From the NCBI GenBank assembly GCA_002331335.1, contig DCZO01000014.1, positions 103,247 to 167,246 on the forward strand: a stretch of 64,000 nucleotides of DNA, in the 5' to 3' direction. Origin of the DNA: Nitrospira sp. UBA2082 (GTDB lineage: Bacteria; Nitrospirota; Nitrospiria; Nitrospirales; Nitrospiraceae). The notes beneath the pieces are model-generated. The model was given only the letters and a program-made list of their open reading frames with translations. It was not told the DNA's origin and made no database searches. Both the position numbers and the translations under genes were made by a program. Positions 43,901 to 53,116 of the stretch are shown here, in pieces. Positions within the stretch are counted from its first letter, which is position 1; each line of letters starts with the position of its first letter.

Positions 43901-46900
43901 CAGCACGTCGTTCCCGGGTCCTCCCTCCAGGACGTTATCGGCAGTGTTCCCGAGAATGACATTATCCAAGCCGTTGCCGATTCCAACGCGGGCGTTTGGA
44001 ACCACGGAGCTATTACTATCGACAAGGACGAGATTGGCTTCGTTTATCCCCAAGGCATAGTCCACAGAACTGAATACCGCCGGGGACGGCGCAGTGGGAA
44101 ACGTGGTACCAAAACCCAGCTCTTGACTCGTGCCATCGGCGAAGTTCAGCGTAACCGGCGCGGGAGCAAACTGATAGGTATCGTTTCGGAACTGCACTAT
44201 AAGCTGATCCGCCGTATCGAGGACTGTAATCGTAAAGCTTAGGCTTGAAGCGGCTTGTATGATGATGACATCACTGGGATTCAGTCCCACCATCTGAACC
44301 TGATCGGTATCTGTGATGACGATGTCGTTAAAAAGTTGATCCACGTGGATCACATCGCGACCATACCTACGTCCGAACATGAAGATGTCATTACCGCCGC
44401 TGCCAATGAGCGAATCGTCGCCGCTCCCCCCGTCATACATGTTGTTCCCGGCCAGGTCCCTAAGAATATCGTTGCCGCCGTTCCCGATCAGGGTGTCATT
44501 GCCGTCTCCACCCGTGAGCACATCATGTCCGATGCCTCCTCGCAGCACATTGTCGCCACGATCAGCATCGATGATGGTGATACCTTGCCCCGGGTCGGCG
44601 CCCAGCGCGCGCAGCATGGCACCATCCCACACCGTTCCATCTTCGAACCGCACCGTTTTCTGCGCATGCGCGGAAGATACGAAGAAGCCGAGCAGACGCA
44701 ATTCATCCTGCGAACCAGGCATGCGCAGGACAAGATCACCATCCGACTGCACAACGCCAACTTGCGTTGGAAGAATGCCTGCCGACAGTTGGATCGTGTC
44801 ACTCTCTCCACCTAAGCTCTCATCGTCGATCCCGTCCTGGCCGTAGCCTAAGCCGAAGAGATACGTATCCGCGCCGGCTCCGCCTTTTAAGATATCCATG
44901 CCTTGGCGGCCGTCGAGCACATCATTTCCACCCCGGCCTTCAAGCAGGTTGTCCCCGCGATTGCCAACCAGCAGATTACTCAGGGCGTTACCTACTCCCG
45001 AGTAGCTGTTTGAGGGCCCCACTCTTTCCGTTTGTCCTGTGCCCTGGGTCAGGCCGACTTCAAGCGTAGGAAACGTATCGAGCAACGTGAGGTTTTCAAC
45101 ATTGGCGCCCAGCGTGTAATTTTGAGCCGTGAGAACCGTATCAACGCCTTGTCCGACTGATTCGACGACGAGGTCAAGCTCGAGGACGACATACGTGTCA
45201 TCTCCGAGACCGCCTCGCAACACACTAGCCGATCCGTTGCCCTGCAAACGGTTATCGAACGCATTGCCAGTGGCAACCAGTGACGTATTCCCTGTAAGCA
45301 TCACATTCTCGATGTTCGTCCCTAACGTATAACTGTGATCCGTCACCACGGTGTCGATGCCTTGGCTCACATCCTCCACCACGGTGTCCCCCGCGCTGAT
45401 CACATAGGTGTCGTTTCCGGCTCCGCCCGTCAAGACGTTAGCGCCGCTATTGCCCGTCAGGACGTTGTCCAGTTCGTTTCCTGTGCCGTTGAGATTCGCG
45501 GATCCAGTCAGAGTGAGATTTTCGACATTGGCCCCCAGCTGGCCGGTCTGATCAGCGATAACCGTGTCGTTGCCCTCGCCGGACAATTCCACGACCGTGT
45601 CGCCGGTCCCAATCACATACGTGTCGTTGCCCGCACCGCCGGTCAGCACATTGGCCGCGCTGTTACCGGTCAGCACGTTGTTACCAGCATTTCCCGTTCC
45701 ATCAATCGCGATGCTCCCGGTTAATGTCAGGTTCTCAACATTGACCCCGAGTGTATAGGTGATCGTGCTCTCGACCGTGTCGAGTCCTTCATCCGGCAAC
45801 TCCGCGACAACGTCGCCAGTCTGGTCGACGACATAGCGGTCGTCACCGAGCTCACCGGTCATCGAATCGGCGCCTGGCCCACCATCAAGCACATCCTGGC
45901 CTGCCAACCCAATCAGCGTATCGTCACCGTCAAAGCCGTTGAGCTGATCATCCGTCGAACCGCCTTGCATCACATCCGCATCGTTGGTCCCGTTGAACGT
46001 CCGCTGCCCACTCGTCAGCAATTGCGTCTGATTCCACACCGTGCCGTCCGCAAACTGTACCTGTTCGACTTGGAACACCGGGGAATCAAAAAAGTGGGCA
46101 ATCGTCACTCGATCGCTTCCCCCATTCACATCAATGACCAGATCCCCGCCATCCCGTCTGGCGGTCACCTGGGACGGAATGATGCCTGCGACAAACCGGA
46201 GCTCATCGAACGCCCCAGCGAACTCTTGGATGACATCCTGCCCGGACCCAGGGCTGAACACATACCGGTCATTCCCTTGCCCGCCGAGCAACCGATCGTT
46301 GCCCATCCCGCCATCGAGCATATCGTCACCCAATTCACCACGGAGCACATCGGCACCGCCGCCGACCGTAATCCGGTCCGTCACATTCGTCCCGCGCACA
46401 TCGTCATCGCCCTCGGTACCGGTGAGATCGAATCCGCGCGCGAGCAGTTGCTCGTAAGACAGGGTACTGCCGTCGGCAAAACGGACAGTCTCAACTGTGC
46501 GAACGCCGAGCACATTGTTCCGATCGAACATATCGAGATGAATGGCATCGCCGTTTGTTCCAACACGAATCAGCAGATCGCTCAGATTGGGATGGGATTG
46601 ATCCGGGGTGAGATCGAGGCGAAGATCCGTTGAGGTAATGCCGGCGCCGAACACTATTTCATTGCCTGCACCGACCGACGCACTATCCATGATCGTATCG
46701 AGCCCGTCACCAACATTGAAGAAATAGGAATCGTTCCCGTTCAGGCCTTCGAGCCGGTCATTGCCGAGCCCGCCTTGCAATCGATCGGCGAGGCTCGTAC
46801 CAGTGAGGGTATCGGCGAACTCAGTGCCTTCGATCAGAAAGCCGCGCGCCACGAGATCCGCGTAGGTGAGGGAAGTGCCGTCCGCAAAGCGGAATTGTTC

Positions 46901-49900
46901 GATCGTCTGTGAGCCAAACACATCAACCACGGACCCCGATCGAATCCCATCTGACCCGACCCCCACTTTGATCACAATTTGTCCAAACGAGGTGGAGAGC
47001 ACAACCGAATTGGGCGTGATGCCGCTGCCAAACACCACCGTATCGGTATCGCTGCCTGGACCAGAATCGAATACGGAGTCGAACCCATCTCCCAGATTAA
47101 AGCGGTACGTATCGCTTCCCGCTCCGCCGAGCAGTTGATCGTCCCCGATTCCACCGGCCAGCACGTCGGCCCCCGCCTCACCCTCAAGGCTGTCATCGCC
47201 GGCATCACCACTCAGGACATCGTCGCCATCACCACCCCGCATCACGTCGGCATCTGCCTCGCCGAACAGCTGATCGTTCCCCCCTTCCCCAAACACAACA
47301 TCGCTTCCGCTTCCACCGTAGAGCGCGTCGGTACCACTCCCGCCTAAAAGATGGTCATTGCCATCGCCGCCATTGAGGACATTGTCGATCGCCCCGCCAG
47401 TCAGGACGTCGTTCCCAGCCAGCCCATAGATCCCCCGGTACAGATCGCCGCCATCCAGCGCGTCGTCGCCCGCAGTCCCCACCAGGTCGAACCCTTTCGC
47501 GATCAGATCCGCTTGCGTGAGGATCGTGCCGTCGGCAAACTCAAACGTGTCGATTCCCACCGACACAGTGGGAGTGGCTGGATCGAACCCCTGAATATGA
47601 ATGGCATCGTTGGTCAATCCCACGCGGATCACGAGGGACCCGATGCCCATGTGGATCGCCTCAGCATGAATCCCGGGGCCGAACACGATCTTGTTGCCTT
47701 CCCCCGGTGTATCTTGGATCGATTCCACTCCTTCGCCCGTTCCATCGCTCAGTCCATCGCCCAGATTAAAGACATAGGTATCGGCGCCCAACCCGCCGAT
47801 CAGCGTATCGATCCCGGCCCCGCCGATGAGGACGTCGTCTCCATCGCCGCCGGTCAGCGTGTCCGCGCCAGCTTCGCCAAAGAGCTGGTCATTCCCCTCG
47901 TCGCCAGCCAACTGATCGTTGCCGGCCCCGCCCCAGAGCACATCAACCCCCACCCCGCCTTGCAGGTTGTCATTCCCGATTCCGCCGTCCAGCATATCCT
48001 CCCCTTCATGACCCAAGAGCGTATCTCGACCGGCCCCACCGACCAAGACGTCATCGCCCCGTCCTCCGGCTAAAGTATCGTTTCCACTCCCACCATCCAG
48101 CCAATCGTTCGCACCGACGGGATCGTTGAGGAAATCGCCGACGAGAACATCGTTGTCGGCCCCGCCCAGGAGACGATCGCTTCCTCCGCCGCCAAAGAGC
48201 TGGTCGTTCCCTGCCCCGCCGTCGAGGAGGTCTGCACCAGCTTGCTCACCGTCCAGCGTCTCATCGTCACCGTAGAGTGTATCGAGCCCAATGCCCCCGA
48301 GCAGCACGTCATCGCCGCCGTCTCCGTAAAGCGTGTCATTCCCGGCACCGCCATCGAGATAATCAGCGCCGCCTGCTGGCCGGAATTGCACCTCCGGCGG
48401 CAACACAAGGAACTGGCCTGCGGGAGCCCAGCCTAGATTTGTATAGGCATCGACCAGACTGTCCCCGCGCAGCCGATCGTCCCCCGCCCCACCCAGCAAC
48501 ACATCGTCACCCTGACCGCCCCAGAGAAAATCGTTGTCGTCACCGCCATCAAGATAGTCCGCCTCCTCCTCGAACGCATTTGTCGAACTCGCCAATAGGG
48601 TATCGTTGCCTGCCCCTCCGTCGAGCCAATCGCGTCCCGCTCCCGCTTGGAGCAGATCGTCCCCACTGCCGCCGAGGAGATGATCCTGGCCAGCTCTGGC
48701 GATGAGGACGTCTCGATCTTCGCCGCCGTCAAGTACATCATCGCCCGCATCGCCGCCGACCAGCCAATCCTGCCCCGCCTCGCCATACAGTCGGTCATGA
48801 CCAAGCGCGCCTTCCAAGAAGTCGTGGCCCGCGCCCCCACGAAACTGGTGATTCCCCAGACTGAGTGGATGGGCAAAGATGTCATCGTTCCCACTCCCCG
48901 TATAGACGATCTCGTTGAACCCCAAGCCAGCCCCACCGATCGGGCCAATATCAAATGACACGGTGGCCGTGCTGACATCGGTGAAATGTGTAGGTAATCC
49001 GTTGGTGTAATCGATCGTGGGTGGCGTGCCAGTGGGCAGGCTCGACAGATTGCGCAGGGTGATGCCCAAGTCGCCGGGGTCCCAGTTCTGAATGGTGAGG
49101 GTGTTGTTGATGGTCAGGGTGCTGCCGCTCTGAACGAAGGTAAACTGGCCGTCGAGGCTCTTATAGGTATGGTCTGCCTCGCCGGCTTTGCGGACGCCGC
49201 CCACAAGGGATTGGTTATTCACCTGGACCATCCCGCGTCCGTCCCCATCCTCAATCGTGTCGGTCCCATCAGGATTTAGCACATACGTATCGAACCCCAG
49301 CCCGCCGACTAATGTGTCGCCGCCAGTCCCCGCATCGAGCCGATCATCCCCGCTGTCCCCTTGCAGATAGTCGTCACCACCATCCCCCAAAAGTGAATCG
49401 TTCCCGCCGCCCCCATAGAGATGGTCATTGGTCGGTAATAAGCGCGACCCGTGCAACGTATCCGCGCCCAACCCGCCAAAGAGATATTCGCGTTGGAATG
49501 GTGGAGAGGTCGAGGGCACGTCAGTCCCGGTGGTCACATCGGCATAATGGGTGAGGGACGGCGTCACTGGCGCGGGAAAGTTGTGGAGGGTCAGATCGAG
49601 TTTGCCCAAAAGAAATGCTGCCCGATCCGTCAGGTACTGCGCCGTCAATTCTCCAAATCCCGTGGCTGAATCGTATAAGGAGAGTTGGCCCTCGGCCGTA
49701 TGGCCGAGGCCGAAATAATCCGCGCCGACCACCGCAAAGGGATTCAGTGCCCGCAGGGCATACCGATACGCCAATCCGCTGTCCCCAGAATCTTGTGCGG
49801 CCGCAACTAATTCCGCTCCCGTCAACCGAGGCGCGACCCGGCCTTGGGCATCACGGTGGACTAGCGGCTCGATGGAAAAGGTTTGATTGGCGGTCGCCGC

Positions 49901-51214
49901 CTGTACTTCTGCCAGATGGCTGTAAAATTCAGTGCGGGTAAGGAGGTTGCCAAATCCACCCGTGTCATCGTTAAAGTCAGTCTTCTTGTCGATGGCTGTG
50001 GGCACAACGAGCGCCCGCAGCGCATCCAGGGCCCGCTCCAGCGTATCCCCTTCGGCGACGTGCTCATCAGCCGTCGTGGTAAACGTATCCGCCCGGGCGT
50101 TCGAGGAGGCTTGCAGGATGTGTTCGATATCTGTCTGGATGAGGTCGGGATCGAGTCGTTCAAAGAGCGCCTGCACAGCGAGCGAATCCACCAACAAGGT
50201 GATACTATGGGTGTTCCCAATCTGGAGCTGCCCCTGCTCGTTTTGCCCTTCGATCTGCGGTTGACCTTCAATCAAGACCGAGATTGACGGGGCATGAATG
50301 CCGGAATTCACGACAAAGGACACATCGGTGCCGGTCAATCCCTTGCCAATAAGTTGTGTGATTTTGTCGAACGCCCCGCCCGTCCGAGTCTCGCCAACTC
50401 CCGTCGATCCAATCGAGAGTGTCCCGAATGTCACAAACTGCGTGTGCATCGCCGCACGTGCCTCATCGTAGGCTTGTTCCGCATATATGTTCCCCGATGC
50501 CCCGCTTTGAAATCGGCTTCCGGTCGGATCGAAGGCAAGGATACGAGTTTCGAGATCCAACAGCATCCGCCGAATGCTTTGCACCTCGGGTTGGCCGTCC
50601 TGCCCCTGCTCAACAATCCGGCCCCGTCCCGCCCCGTTAAATGTGGTCGTCTGTCCAAATTGAATGTTCGGATCTTGGTAATGCAATTCCGTAAAGATCG
50701 TGGCCAGATGCCCGCCAAGCGAATACCCGGTGACGTTGAGCCGTGCTCCAGCAGGCAGCATCAGCAGGGGATTCGCGGTCAACTCCCGATAATACCGTTC
50801 CATGCTGACGAGTTGGGCAAGGGCAAAGCCCTGATCGAAGATCTCGCCGTCCGCCCCCGGAAGGCCATCCCGCTCCCAATCGCCCCCCTGTATGCGGGGG
50901 AGAAACTCCGTGCTGCGGAACGAAAGGGTATATTCACCAGTCTGGGTATCCTTCATCAACGTCGCTGAAAACCCTGTGGCATCGTTCGCGTGGTGGTCGA
51001 CGACCTGATAGCGCTGGGCAAATTGCTGGGATTGAAGATCTGTGAACTGGGTCTTACCTGTAAACTGGTCAATCGAAATCACGCGGCGATCATTGTTGCC
51101 ATCTACAAGGACTTGCTGAAGTGAGACACCTTGCCCAGTAAATTGGTCAAGATAAGACTCTGCGGCCATCTGTTGGATAGCAAAATCAAGCCAAGCTTTG
51201 ATATCAGTTGCCAT
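40913..51214 (-). CDS. Giant RTX calcium-binding protein with N-terminal lipase-like domain
   Basis: A 3433-residue type I secretion substrate with no N-terminal signal peptide. Residues 1 to about 560 form an alpha/beta-hydrolase-like region with GYSLGG (Ser165), the nucleophile elbow of class-3-type lipases. From about 575 onward come many nonapeptides of the GGxGxDxLx type, alternating with domains ending FADGT and GTxxDDxLxG, and with NLTLTG / NxLTGNSxxN units. Three Ig-like He_PIG repeats lie at about 2711-3028, followed by a last RTX block and a C-terminal secretion segment. Calcium-dependent folding outside the cell is expected. AAGGAGAAGAAAG precedes the ATG. It overlaps the next upstream gene by 11 bases. 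Substrate of the hydrolase domain is unknown. Confidence 0.92.
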   Translation of the reverse strand: MATDIKAWLDFAIQQMAAESYLDQFTGQGVSLQQVLVDGNNDRRVISIDQFTGKTQFTDLQSQQFAQRYQVVDHHANDATGFSATLMKDTQTGEYTLSFRSTEFLPRIQGGDWERDGLPGADGEIFDQGFALAQLVSMERYYRELTANPLLMLPAGARLNVTGYSLGGHLATIFTELHYQDPNIQFGQTTTFNGAGRGRIVEQGQDGQPEVQSIRRMLLDLETRILAFDPTGSRFQSGASGNIYAEQAYDEARAAMHTQFVTFGTLSIGSTGVGETRTGGAFDKITQLIGKGLTGTDVSFVVNSGIHAPSISVLIEGQPQIEGQNEQGQLQIGNTHSITLLVDSLAVQALFERLDPDLIQTDIEHILQASSNARADTFTTTADEHVAEGDTLERALDALRALVVPTAIDKKTDFNDDTGGFGNLLTRTEFYSHLAEVQAATANQTFSIEPLVHRDAQGRVAPRLTGAELVAAAQDSGDSGLAYRYALRALNPFAVVGADYFGLGHTAEGQLSLYDSATGFGELTAQYLTDRAAFLLGKLDLTLHNFPAPVTPSLTHYADVTTGTDVPSTSPPFQREYLFGGLGADTLHGSRLLPTNDHLYGGGGNDSLLGDGGDDYLQGDSGDDRLDAGTGGDTLVGGLGFDTYVLNPDGTDTIEDGDGRGMVQVNNQSLVGGVRKAGEADHTYKSLDGQFTFVQSGSTLTINNTLTIQNWDPGDLGITLRNLSSLPTGTPPTIDYTNGLPTHFTDVSTATVSFDIGPIGGAGLGFNEIVYTGSGNDDIFAHPLSLGNHQFRGGAGHDFLEGALGHDRLYGEAGQDWLVGGDAGDDVLDGGEDRDVLIARAGQDHLLGGSGDDLLQAGAGRDWLDGGAGNDTLLASSTNAFEEEADYLDGGDDNDFLWGGQGDDVLLGGAGDDRLRGDSLVDAYTNLGWAPAGQFLVLPPEVQFRPAGGADYLDGGAGNDTLYGDGGDDVLLGGIGLDTLYGDDETLDGEQAGADLLDGGAGNDQLFGGGGSDRLLGGADNDVLVGDFLNDPVGANDWLDGGSGNDTLAGGRGDDVLVGGAGRDTLLGHEGEDMLDGGIGNDNLQGGVGVDVLWGGAGNDQLAGDEGNDQLFGEAGADTLTGGDGDDVLIGGAGIDTLIGGLGADTYVFNLGDGLSDGTGEGVESIQDTPGEGNKIVFGPGIHAEAIHMGIGSLVIRVGLTNDAIHIQGFDPATPTVSVGIDTFEFADGTILTQADLIAKGFDLVGTAGDDALDGGDLYRGIYGLAGNDVLTGGAIDNVLNGGDGNDHLLGGSGTDALYGGSGSDVVFGEGGNDQLFGEADADVMRGGDGDDVLSGDAGDDSLEGEAGADVLAGGIGDDQLLGGAGSDTYRFNLGDGFDSVFDSGPGSDTDTVVFGSGITPNSVVLSTSFGQIVIKVGVGSDGIRSGSVVDVFGSQTIEQFRFADGTSLTYADLVARGFLIEGTEFADTLTGTSLADRLQGGLGNDRLEGLNGNDSYFFNVGDGLDTIMDSASVGAGNEIVFGAGITSTDLRLDLTPDQSHPNLSDLLIRVGTNGDAIHLDMFDRNNVLGVRTVETVRFADGSTLSYEQLLARGFDLTGTEGDDDVRGTNVTDRITVGGGADVLRGELGDDMLDGGMGNDRLLGGQGNDRYVFSPGSGQDVIQEFAGAFDELRFVAGIIPSQVTARRDGGDLVIDVNGGSDRVTIAHFFDSPVFQVEQVQFADGTVWNQTQLLTSGQRTFNGTNDADVMQGGSTDDQLNGFDGDDTLIGLAGQDVLDGGPGADSMTGELGDDRYVVDQTGDVVAELPDEGLDTVESTITYTLGVNVENLTLTGSIAIDGTGNAGNNVLTGNSAANVLTGGAGNDTYVIGTGDTVVELSGEGNDTVIADQTGQLGANVENLTLTGSANLNGTGNELDNVLTGNSGANVLTGGAGNDTYVISAGDTVVEDVSQGIDTVVTDHSYTLGTNIENVMLTGNTSLVATGNAFDNRLQGNGSASVLRGGLGDDTYVVLELDLVVESVGQGVDTVLTAQNYTLGANVENLTLLDTFPTLEVGLTQGTGQTERVGPSNSYSGVGNALSNLLVGNRGDNLLEGRGGNDVLDGRQGMDILKGGAGADTYLFGLGYGQDGIDDESLGGESDTIQLSAGILPTQVGVVQSDGDLVLRMPGSQDELRLLGFFVSSAHAQKTVRFEDGTVWDGAMLRALGADPGQGITIIDADRGDNVLRGGIGHDVLTGGDGNDTLIGNGGNDILRDLAGNNMYDGGSGDDSLIGSGGNDIFMFGRRYGRDVIHVDQLFNDIVITDTDQVQMVGLNPSDVIIIQAASSLSFTITVLDTADQLIVQFRNDTYQFAPAPVTLNFADGTSQELGFGTTFPTAPSPAVFSSVDYALGINEANLVLVDSNSSVVPNARVGIGNGLDNVILGNTADNVLEGGPGNDVLSGGFARSVESVAFIDTGSDILLGGEGDDVLLASGNVAFPFDFGIGTDPNPFNTPDDILIGGPGNDTYYIQHAGQTVTEVLGEGVDTIKSTVSYTLGEDVENLILIDPTHVFDNNEDLVPSPPLHGTGNELDNLLIGSAKANTLTGGAGHDTLWGGNAIDPESGAPASGNDTLVGGEGFDTYLFNLGDGVDIIEDRATVGEGNRIQFGTGIGQGDLTFTHDETTRTLTIQVGSSGADRLILMSFDPTNANGSLVVETMAFADGSQASLVALLGGVPNQTPTVANPIADPTVPEGTPINFAIPANTFSDPDAGDSLTYSASLADGTALPTWLSFDPVTRTFSGTPDDAQVGSLALRVTATDTGSLSASDVFTLTVQNVNEAPTMATPLANQATLEDALFSFTVPASTFTDVDQSHGDTLTYSATQVGGAPLPAWLTFDPATRTLSGTSGNGDVGTSALTVTVTDSGSLSASTTFNLSVQNVNDAPILANPIADQTTSTGAAFTFTVAANTFADVDAGDSFAYSATRADGTALPSWFTFTPTTRTFSGTPADSDAGLLTIQVTALDSGSLSVADLFDLTLTVPDRMLTGTDGNDILAGDAGHDQLFGLAGNDTLNGGAGNDLLDGGTGSDTMMGGTGNDTYVVDAAGDVVTDLANEGADTVQSSITYTLGSNLENLTLTGTAAINGAGNGLNNILIGNSANNTLNGGAGNDRLDGGLGSDTMVGGTGNDTYVVNQVGDVVSETAGQGTDTVESSITFTLGSNVESLVLTGTANINGIGGSANNILVGNSGNNTLSGGSGDDAADGGPGNDALSGGSGNDVLVGGDGVDTLDGGSGDDQLLGGAGNDTMTGGSGGDQFVGGSGNDLMTGGSGNDIYQFSRGDGQDTISDSDPFVGNQDRAIFGATINPLDLAISRQANDLRLAIHGSTDRITLQNWYLGTNNQIETIEAGNGQTLLSSQVDQLIQAMAQFTQQTGLTWDQGIDQRPQDVQVVLAANGWT

Positions 51215-52154
51215 CTTTCTTCTCCTTCACCTCAGATGGAAGAGGCTTCAGAACTTCTTGAATGAACTTGAAGGTAAGGTTGGTCCCACGATTAGGACAA
51301 CTCGGACCGGTCATCCACCAAACTCCTGTGAGGTTGTTACGAACAAAGCCGGTTCGCATATACCCGCGCCGCACGGCCAGAATTTCATTCATTTTCAGAT
51401 CAAGAACCATGAGCTCGCCCCCAGCAATTCCCAACTCTCTGTCATGAGAACGGCTGATTCCCCGCCAAGTGTACCCATACCGGCTCTTGATATCGGGCAC
51501 TATCGCTTCTGCAACGATATAAGGGACAAACACGCCTTGCCCGTTTATCGCTGTTTGATACTTTCTTCCAGGGTGTGCATTCTCGTCTCGATAATACCGT
51601 CGGTATCTTTCGTCCGGGCTAGAGGATTTAGACAAGGGCATCTCCAAGAACTGATACTTGCCAGTTGAAGGTTGAACATACGTATCCTGCACGAGATAGG
51701 ATTCATCTGTTGTGTGCCCATAAGGATCTTCGAGCGTATAGAGATGTTCTAGTTCATAATCCGTGGCTCTCTTTCGTGGCCGCATCATGTACAGGCCTTC
51801 CACATTCTCTACCGTCTTAAAAATGAACTCCCCCGCTTCGGTCTTGCAGAGATGGTCGAAGTACTGTTCCGGTGTCATCCCCGGCTTGTATCCACTATCT
51901 TCTGGCACCGGATTGGGGATCTTGATCGAATGGGCGAAGCGGCCTTCTTCGGTCGCCAGCGGATCGGCGGGCTTAAGTTTCAGAATGTCGCACCTTCGAT
52001 TGTTTGGCTGAATGTTGTGTGTGGTGCAATACTCCGCCTTCTTCTTCATTGCCTTCTCGAATCGCTCCGCCACCGTCTCGGCCAGACTGACGTTCGCGGT
52101 CAGCAGCCCCATGAGCGACCCAGCCAGAGCGACAACTAGAAATTGCGTCCTCAT
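51204..52154 (-). CDS. Hypothetical secreted protein
   Basis: A 316-residue protein with a signal peptide (about 1-25, ending SLAETV). The mature part has four cysteines that could form disulfides (CTTHN, RCDIL, LCKTE, PSCPN) and many aromatic residues, with no recognised domain. AAAGGAGTGCAGC precedes the ATG. It overlaps the start of the RTX gene by 11 bases, so the two are translated from the same message. It might assist or neutralise the RTX protein, but nothing in the sequence proves this. Confidence 0.78.
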   Translation of the reverse strand: MRTQFLVVALAGSLMGLLTANVSLAETVAERFEKAMKKKAEYCTTHNIQPNNRRCDILKLKPADPLATEEGRFAHSIKIPNPVPEDSGYKPGMTPEQYFDHLCKTEAGEFIFKTVENVEGLYMMRPRKRATDYELEHLYTLEDPYGHTTDESYLVQDTYVQPSTGKYQFLEMPLSKSSSPDERYRRYYRDENAHPGRKYQTAINGQGVFVPYIVAEAIVPDIKSRYGYTWRGISRSHDRELGIAGGELMVLDLKMNEILAVRRGYMRTGFVRNNLTGVWWMTGPSCPNRGTNLTFKFIQEVLKPLPSEVKEKKDGN

Positions 52155-52191
52155 GCTGCACTCCTTTCAAGAGCATTTTCGCTTTTCATAC

Positions 52192-52515
52192 TTATCCTTT
52201 CGCCTTCCCCTGCCCTGCCTCGCGCAGACCCACCAGCACTTGCTGAATCTGCTGCTGCAGACGCACGAGAGCATCCAACGGCATCGCCACACGGGTGACG
52301 AGATGACCATCCAACCCTTTCGGGGCTGCCTGCCCATCCTTCGCGGTCTTGGCAATTGCGGCCAGCACAGCCGGCTCGATGAAACCGAAGTCGAGATGGG
52401 CAATCCCTTGCGCCACACCAACATTGGAATAGTTCGCCGCGCGCGGGTGGGCCGACGGTTCAGAGGGTTTCAACCGGACATTCAAGGCAATCGTGGTGTC
52501 TTTGGCATCACTCAT
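52192..52515 (-). CDS. DUF3467-like small protein
   Basis: A 107-residue protein. The segments YSNVGVAQGIAHLDFGFI and VTRVAMPLDALVRLQQQIQQVL match the general plan of DUF3467 (two strands, then an amphipathic helix). The start at ATG 52515 is preceded by AGGAG at seven bases; GTG 52521 is possible. It is the first gene after the predicted promoter at 52632-52660 and lies 37 bp upstream of the secreted-protein gene. Role unknown. Confidence 0.65.
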   Translation of the reverse strand: MSDAKDTTIALNVRLKPSEPSAHPRAANYSNVGVAQGIAHLDFGFIEPAVLAAIAKTAKDGQAAPKGLDGHLVTRVAMPLDALVRLQQQIQQVLVGLREAGQGKAKG

Positions 52516-53014
52516 GGACACACGCTCCTATGGTGGTGAGCACACGGTTTGAGAGGTGGAGACGGTGAGGATGCGGAAGACGAGACGGTTCCATGTGCGA
52601 CTTGTTCCTCACCTCATCTGAAGGGTGACGAAGTGTATGGAACCATGCGGTTCCTGTCAAGCACGGACTAGCCGGGCGCCCAGCGGCAGAACGATTGGCC
52701 ACGACGCATACTAAGCCTCCAGCGGTCTCCCGGCTCGGCCTCTGACTTTGTGCAGCCCATACAGGACGCGATGTGGTCATTCGCCGCACCCACCTGGCTC
52801 GCGGCGACAGACTGTCAGCACTCGGGCGGCCGTGGGCTTACACTCCCCTACGATCAGCCGCAGCATGAATGTCTGGAACGCCGGGAAGGCACAAGACAAG
52901 GTGCACCCCGCTACCGTCCCTCTTTTGTTCTCAGACGGTACTCGAAGTGGAGGCGTCAACCTGTGAGTAGGTTGGGAGGGAAGGATCAGGCACCAGGCCT
53001 TGCAGCGGATCCGC
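52516..53014. other. Intergenic region carrying the RTX operon promoter
   Basis: The left part holds the leftward promoter annotated at 52632-52660 and its leader of about 110 bases. The right part (about 52700-53014) shows no frame with a ribosome site and no RNA cloverleaf. A repeat of GGTTCCATG occurs near 52588, like the operator half-site. Confidence 0.4.
52632..52660 (-). promoter_or_regulatory. Promoter with embedded operator for the RTX operon
   Basis: On the minus strand TTGACA (52660-52655) and TACACT (52637-52632) are separated by exactly 17 bases. The spacer contains GGAACC-GCAT-GGTTCC, a six-base inverted repeat, so a repressor or activator could sit between the two boxes. The predicted start is near 52625. 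Confidence 0.6.
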
Positions 53015-53116
53015 TTAGTATCCGGCCGTCACAAACGCGAATACAATGACCGCGGCAATAAGAATCGCGATGGGGATTAACAGTTCCAGTGGATTGTCGC
53101 CGAACATTCCCGCCAT
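53015..53116 (-). CDS. Small single-span membrane protein (33 residues)
   Basis: A 34-codon frame with AAGGAGAACGAC placed before the ATG. The product starts MAGMFGDNPLEL and continues with about 17 strongly hydrophobic residues (IPIAILIAAVIVFAF) and a short TAGY tail, which makes one membrane helix. No homolog is recognised. Its isolation in a kilobase with few genes, together with a good ribosome site, makes it believable. Confidence 0.6.
   Translation of the reverse strand: MAGMFGDNPLELLIPIAILIAAVIVFAFVTAGY

Noticed and set aside
43244..44242. A 332-codon open frame on the plus strand
   Set aside because: It lies wholly antisense to the RTX gene. Many long antisense frames occur across that gene because of its repetitive GC-rich codon pattern; none has a ribosome site or recognisable product.
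41000..49500. DNA-level tandem repeats
   Set aside because: The periodic sequence is explained by the RTX nonapeptides of the encoded protein and does not need a separate repeat annotation.
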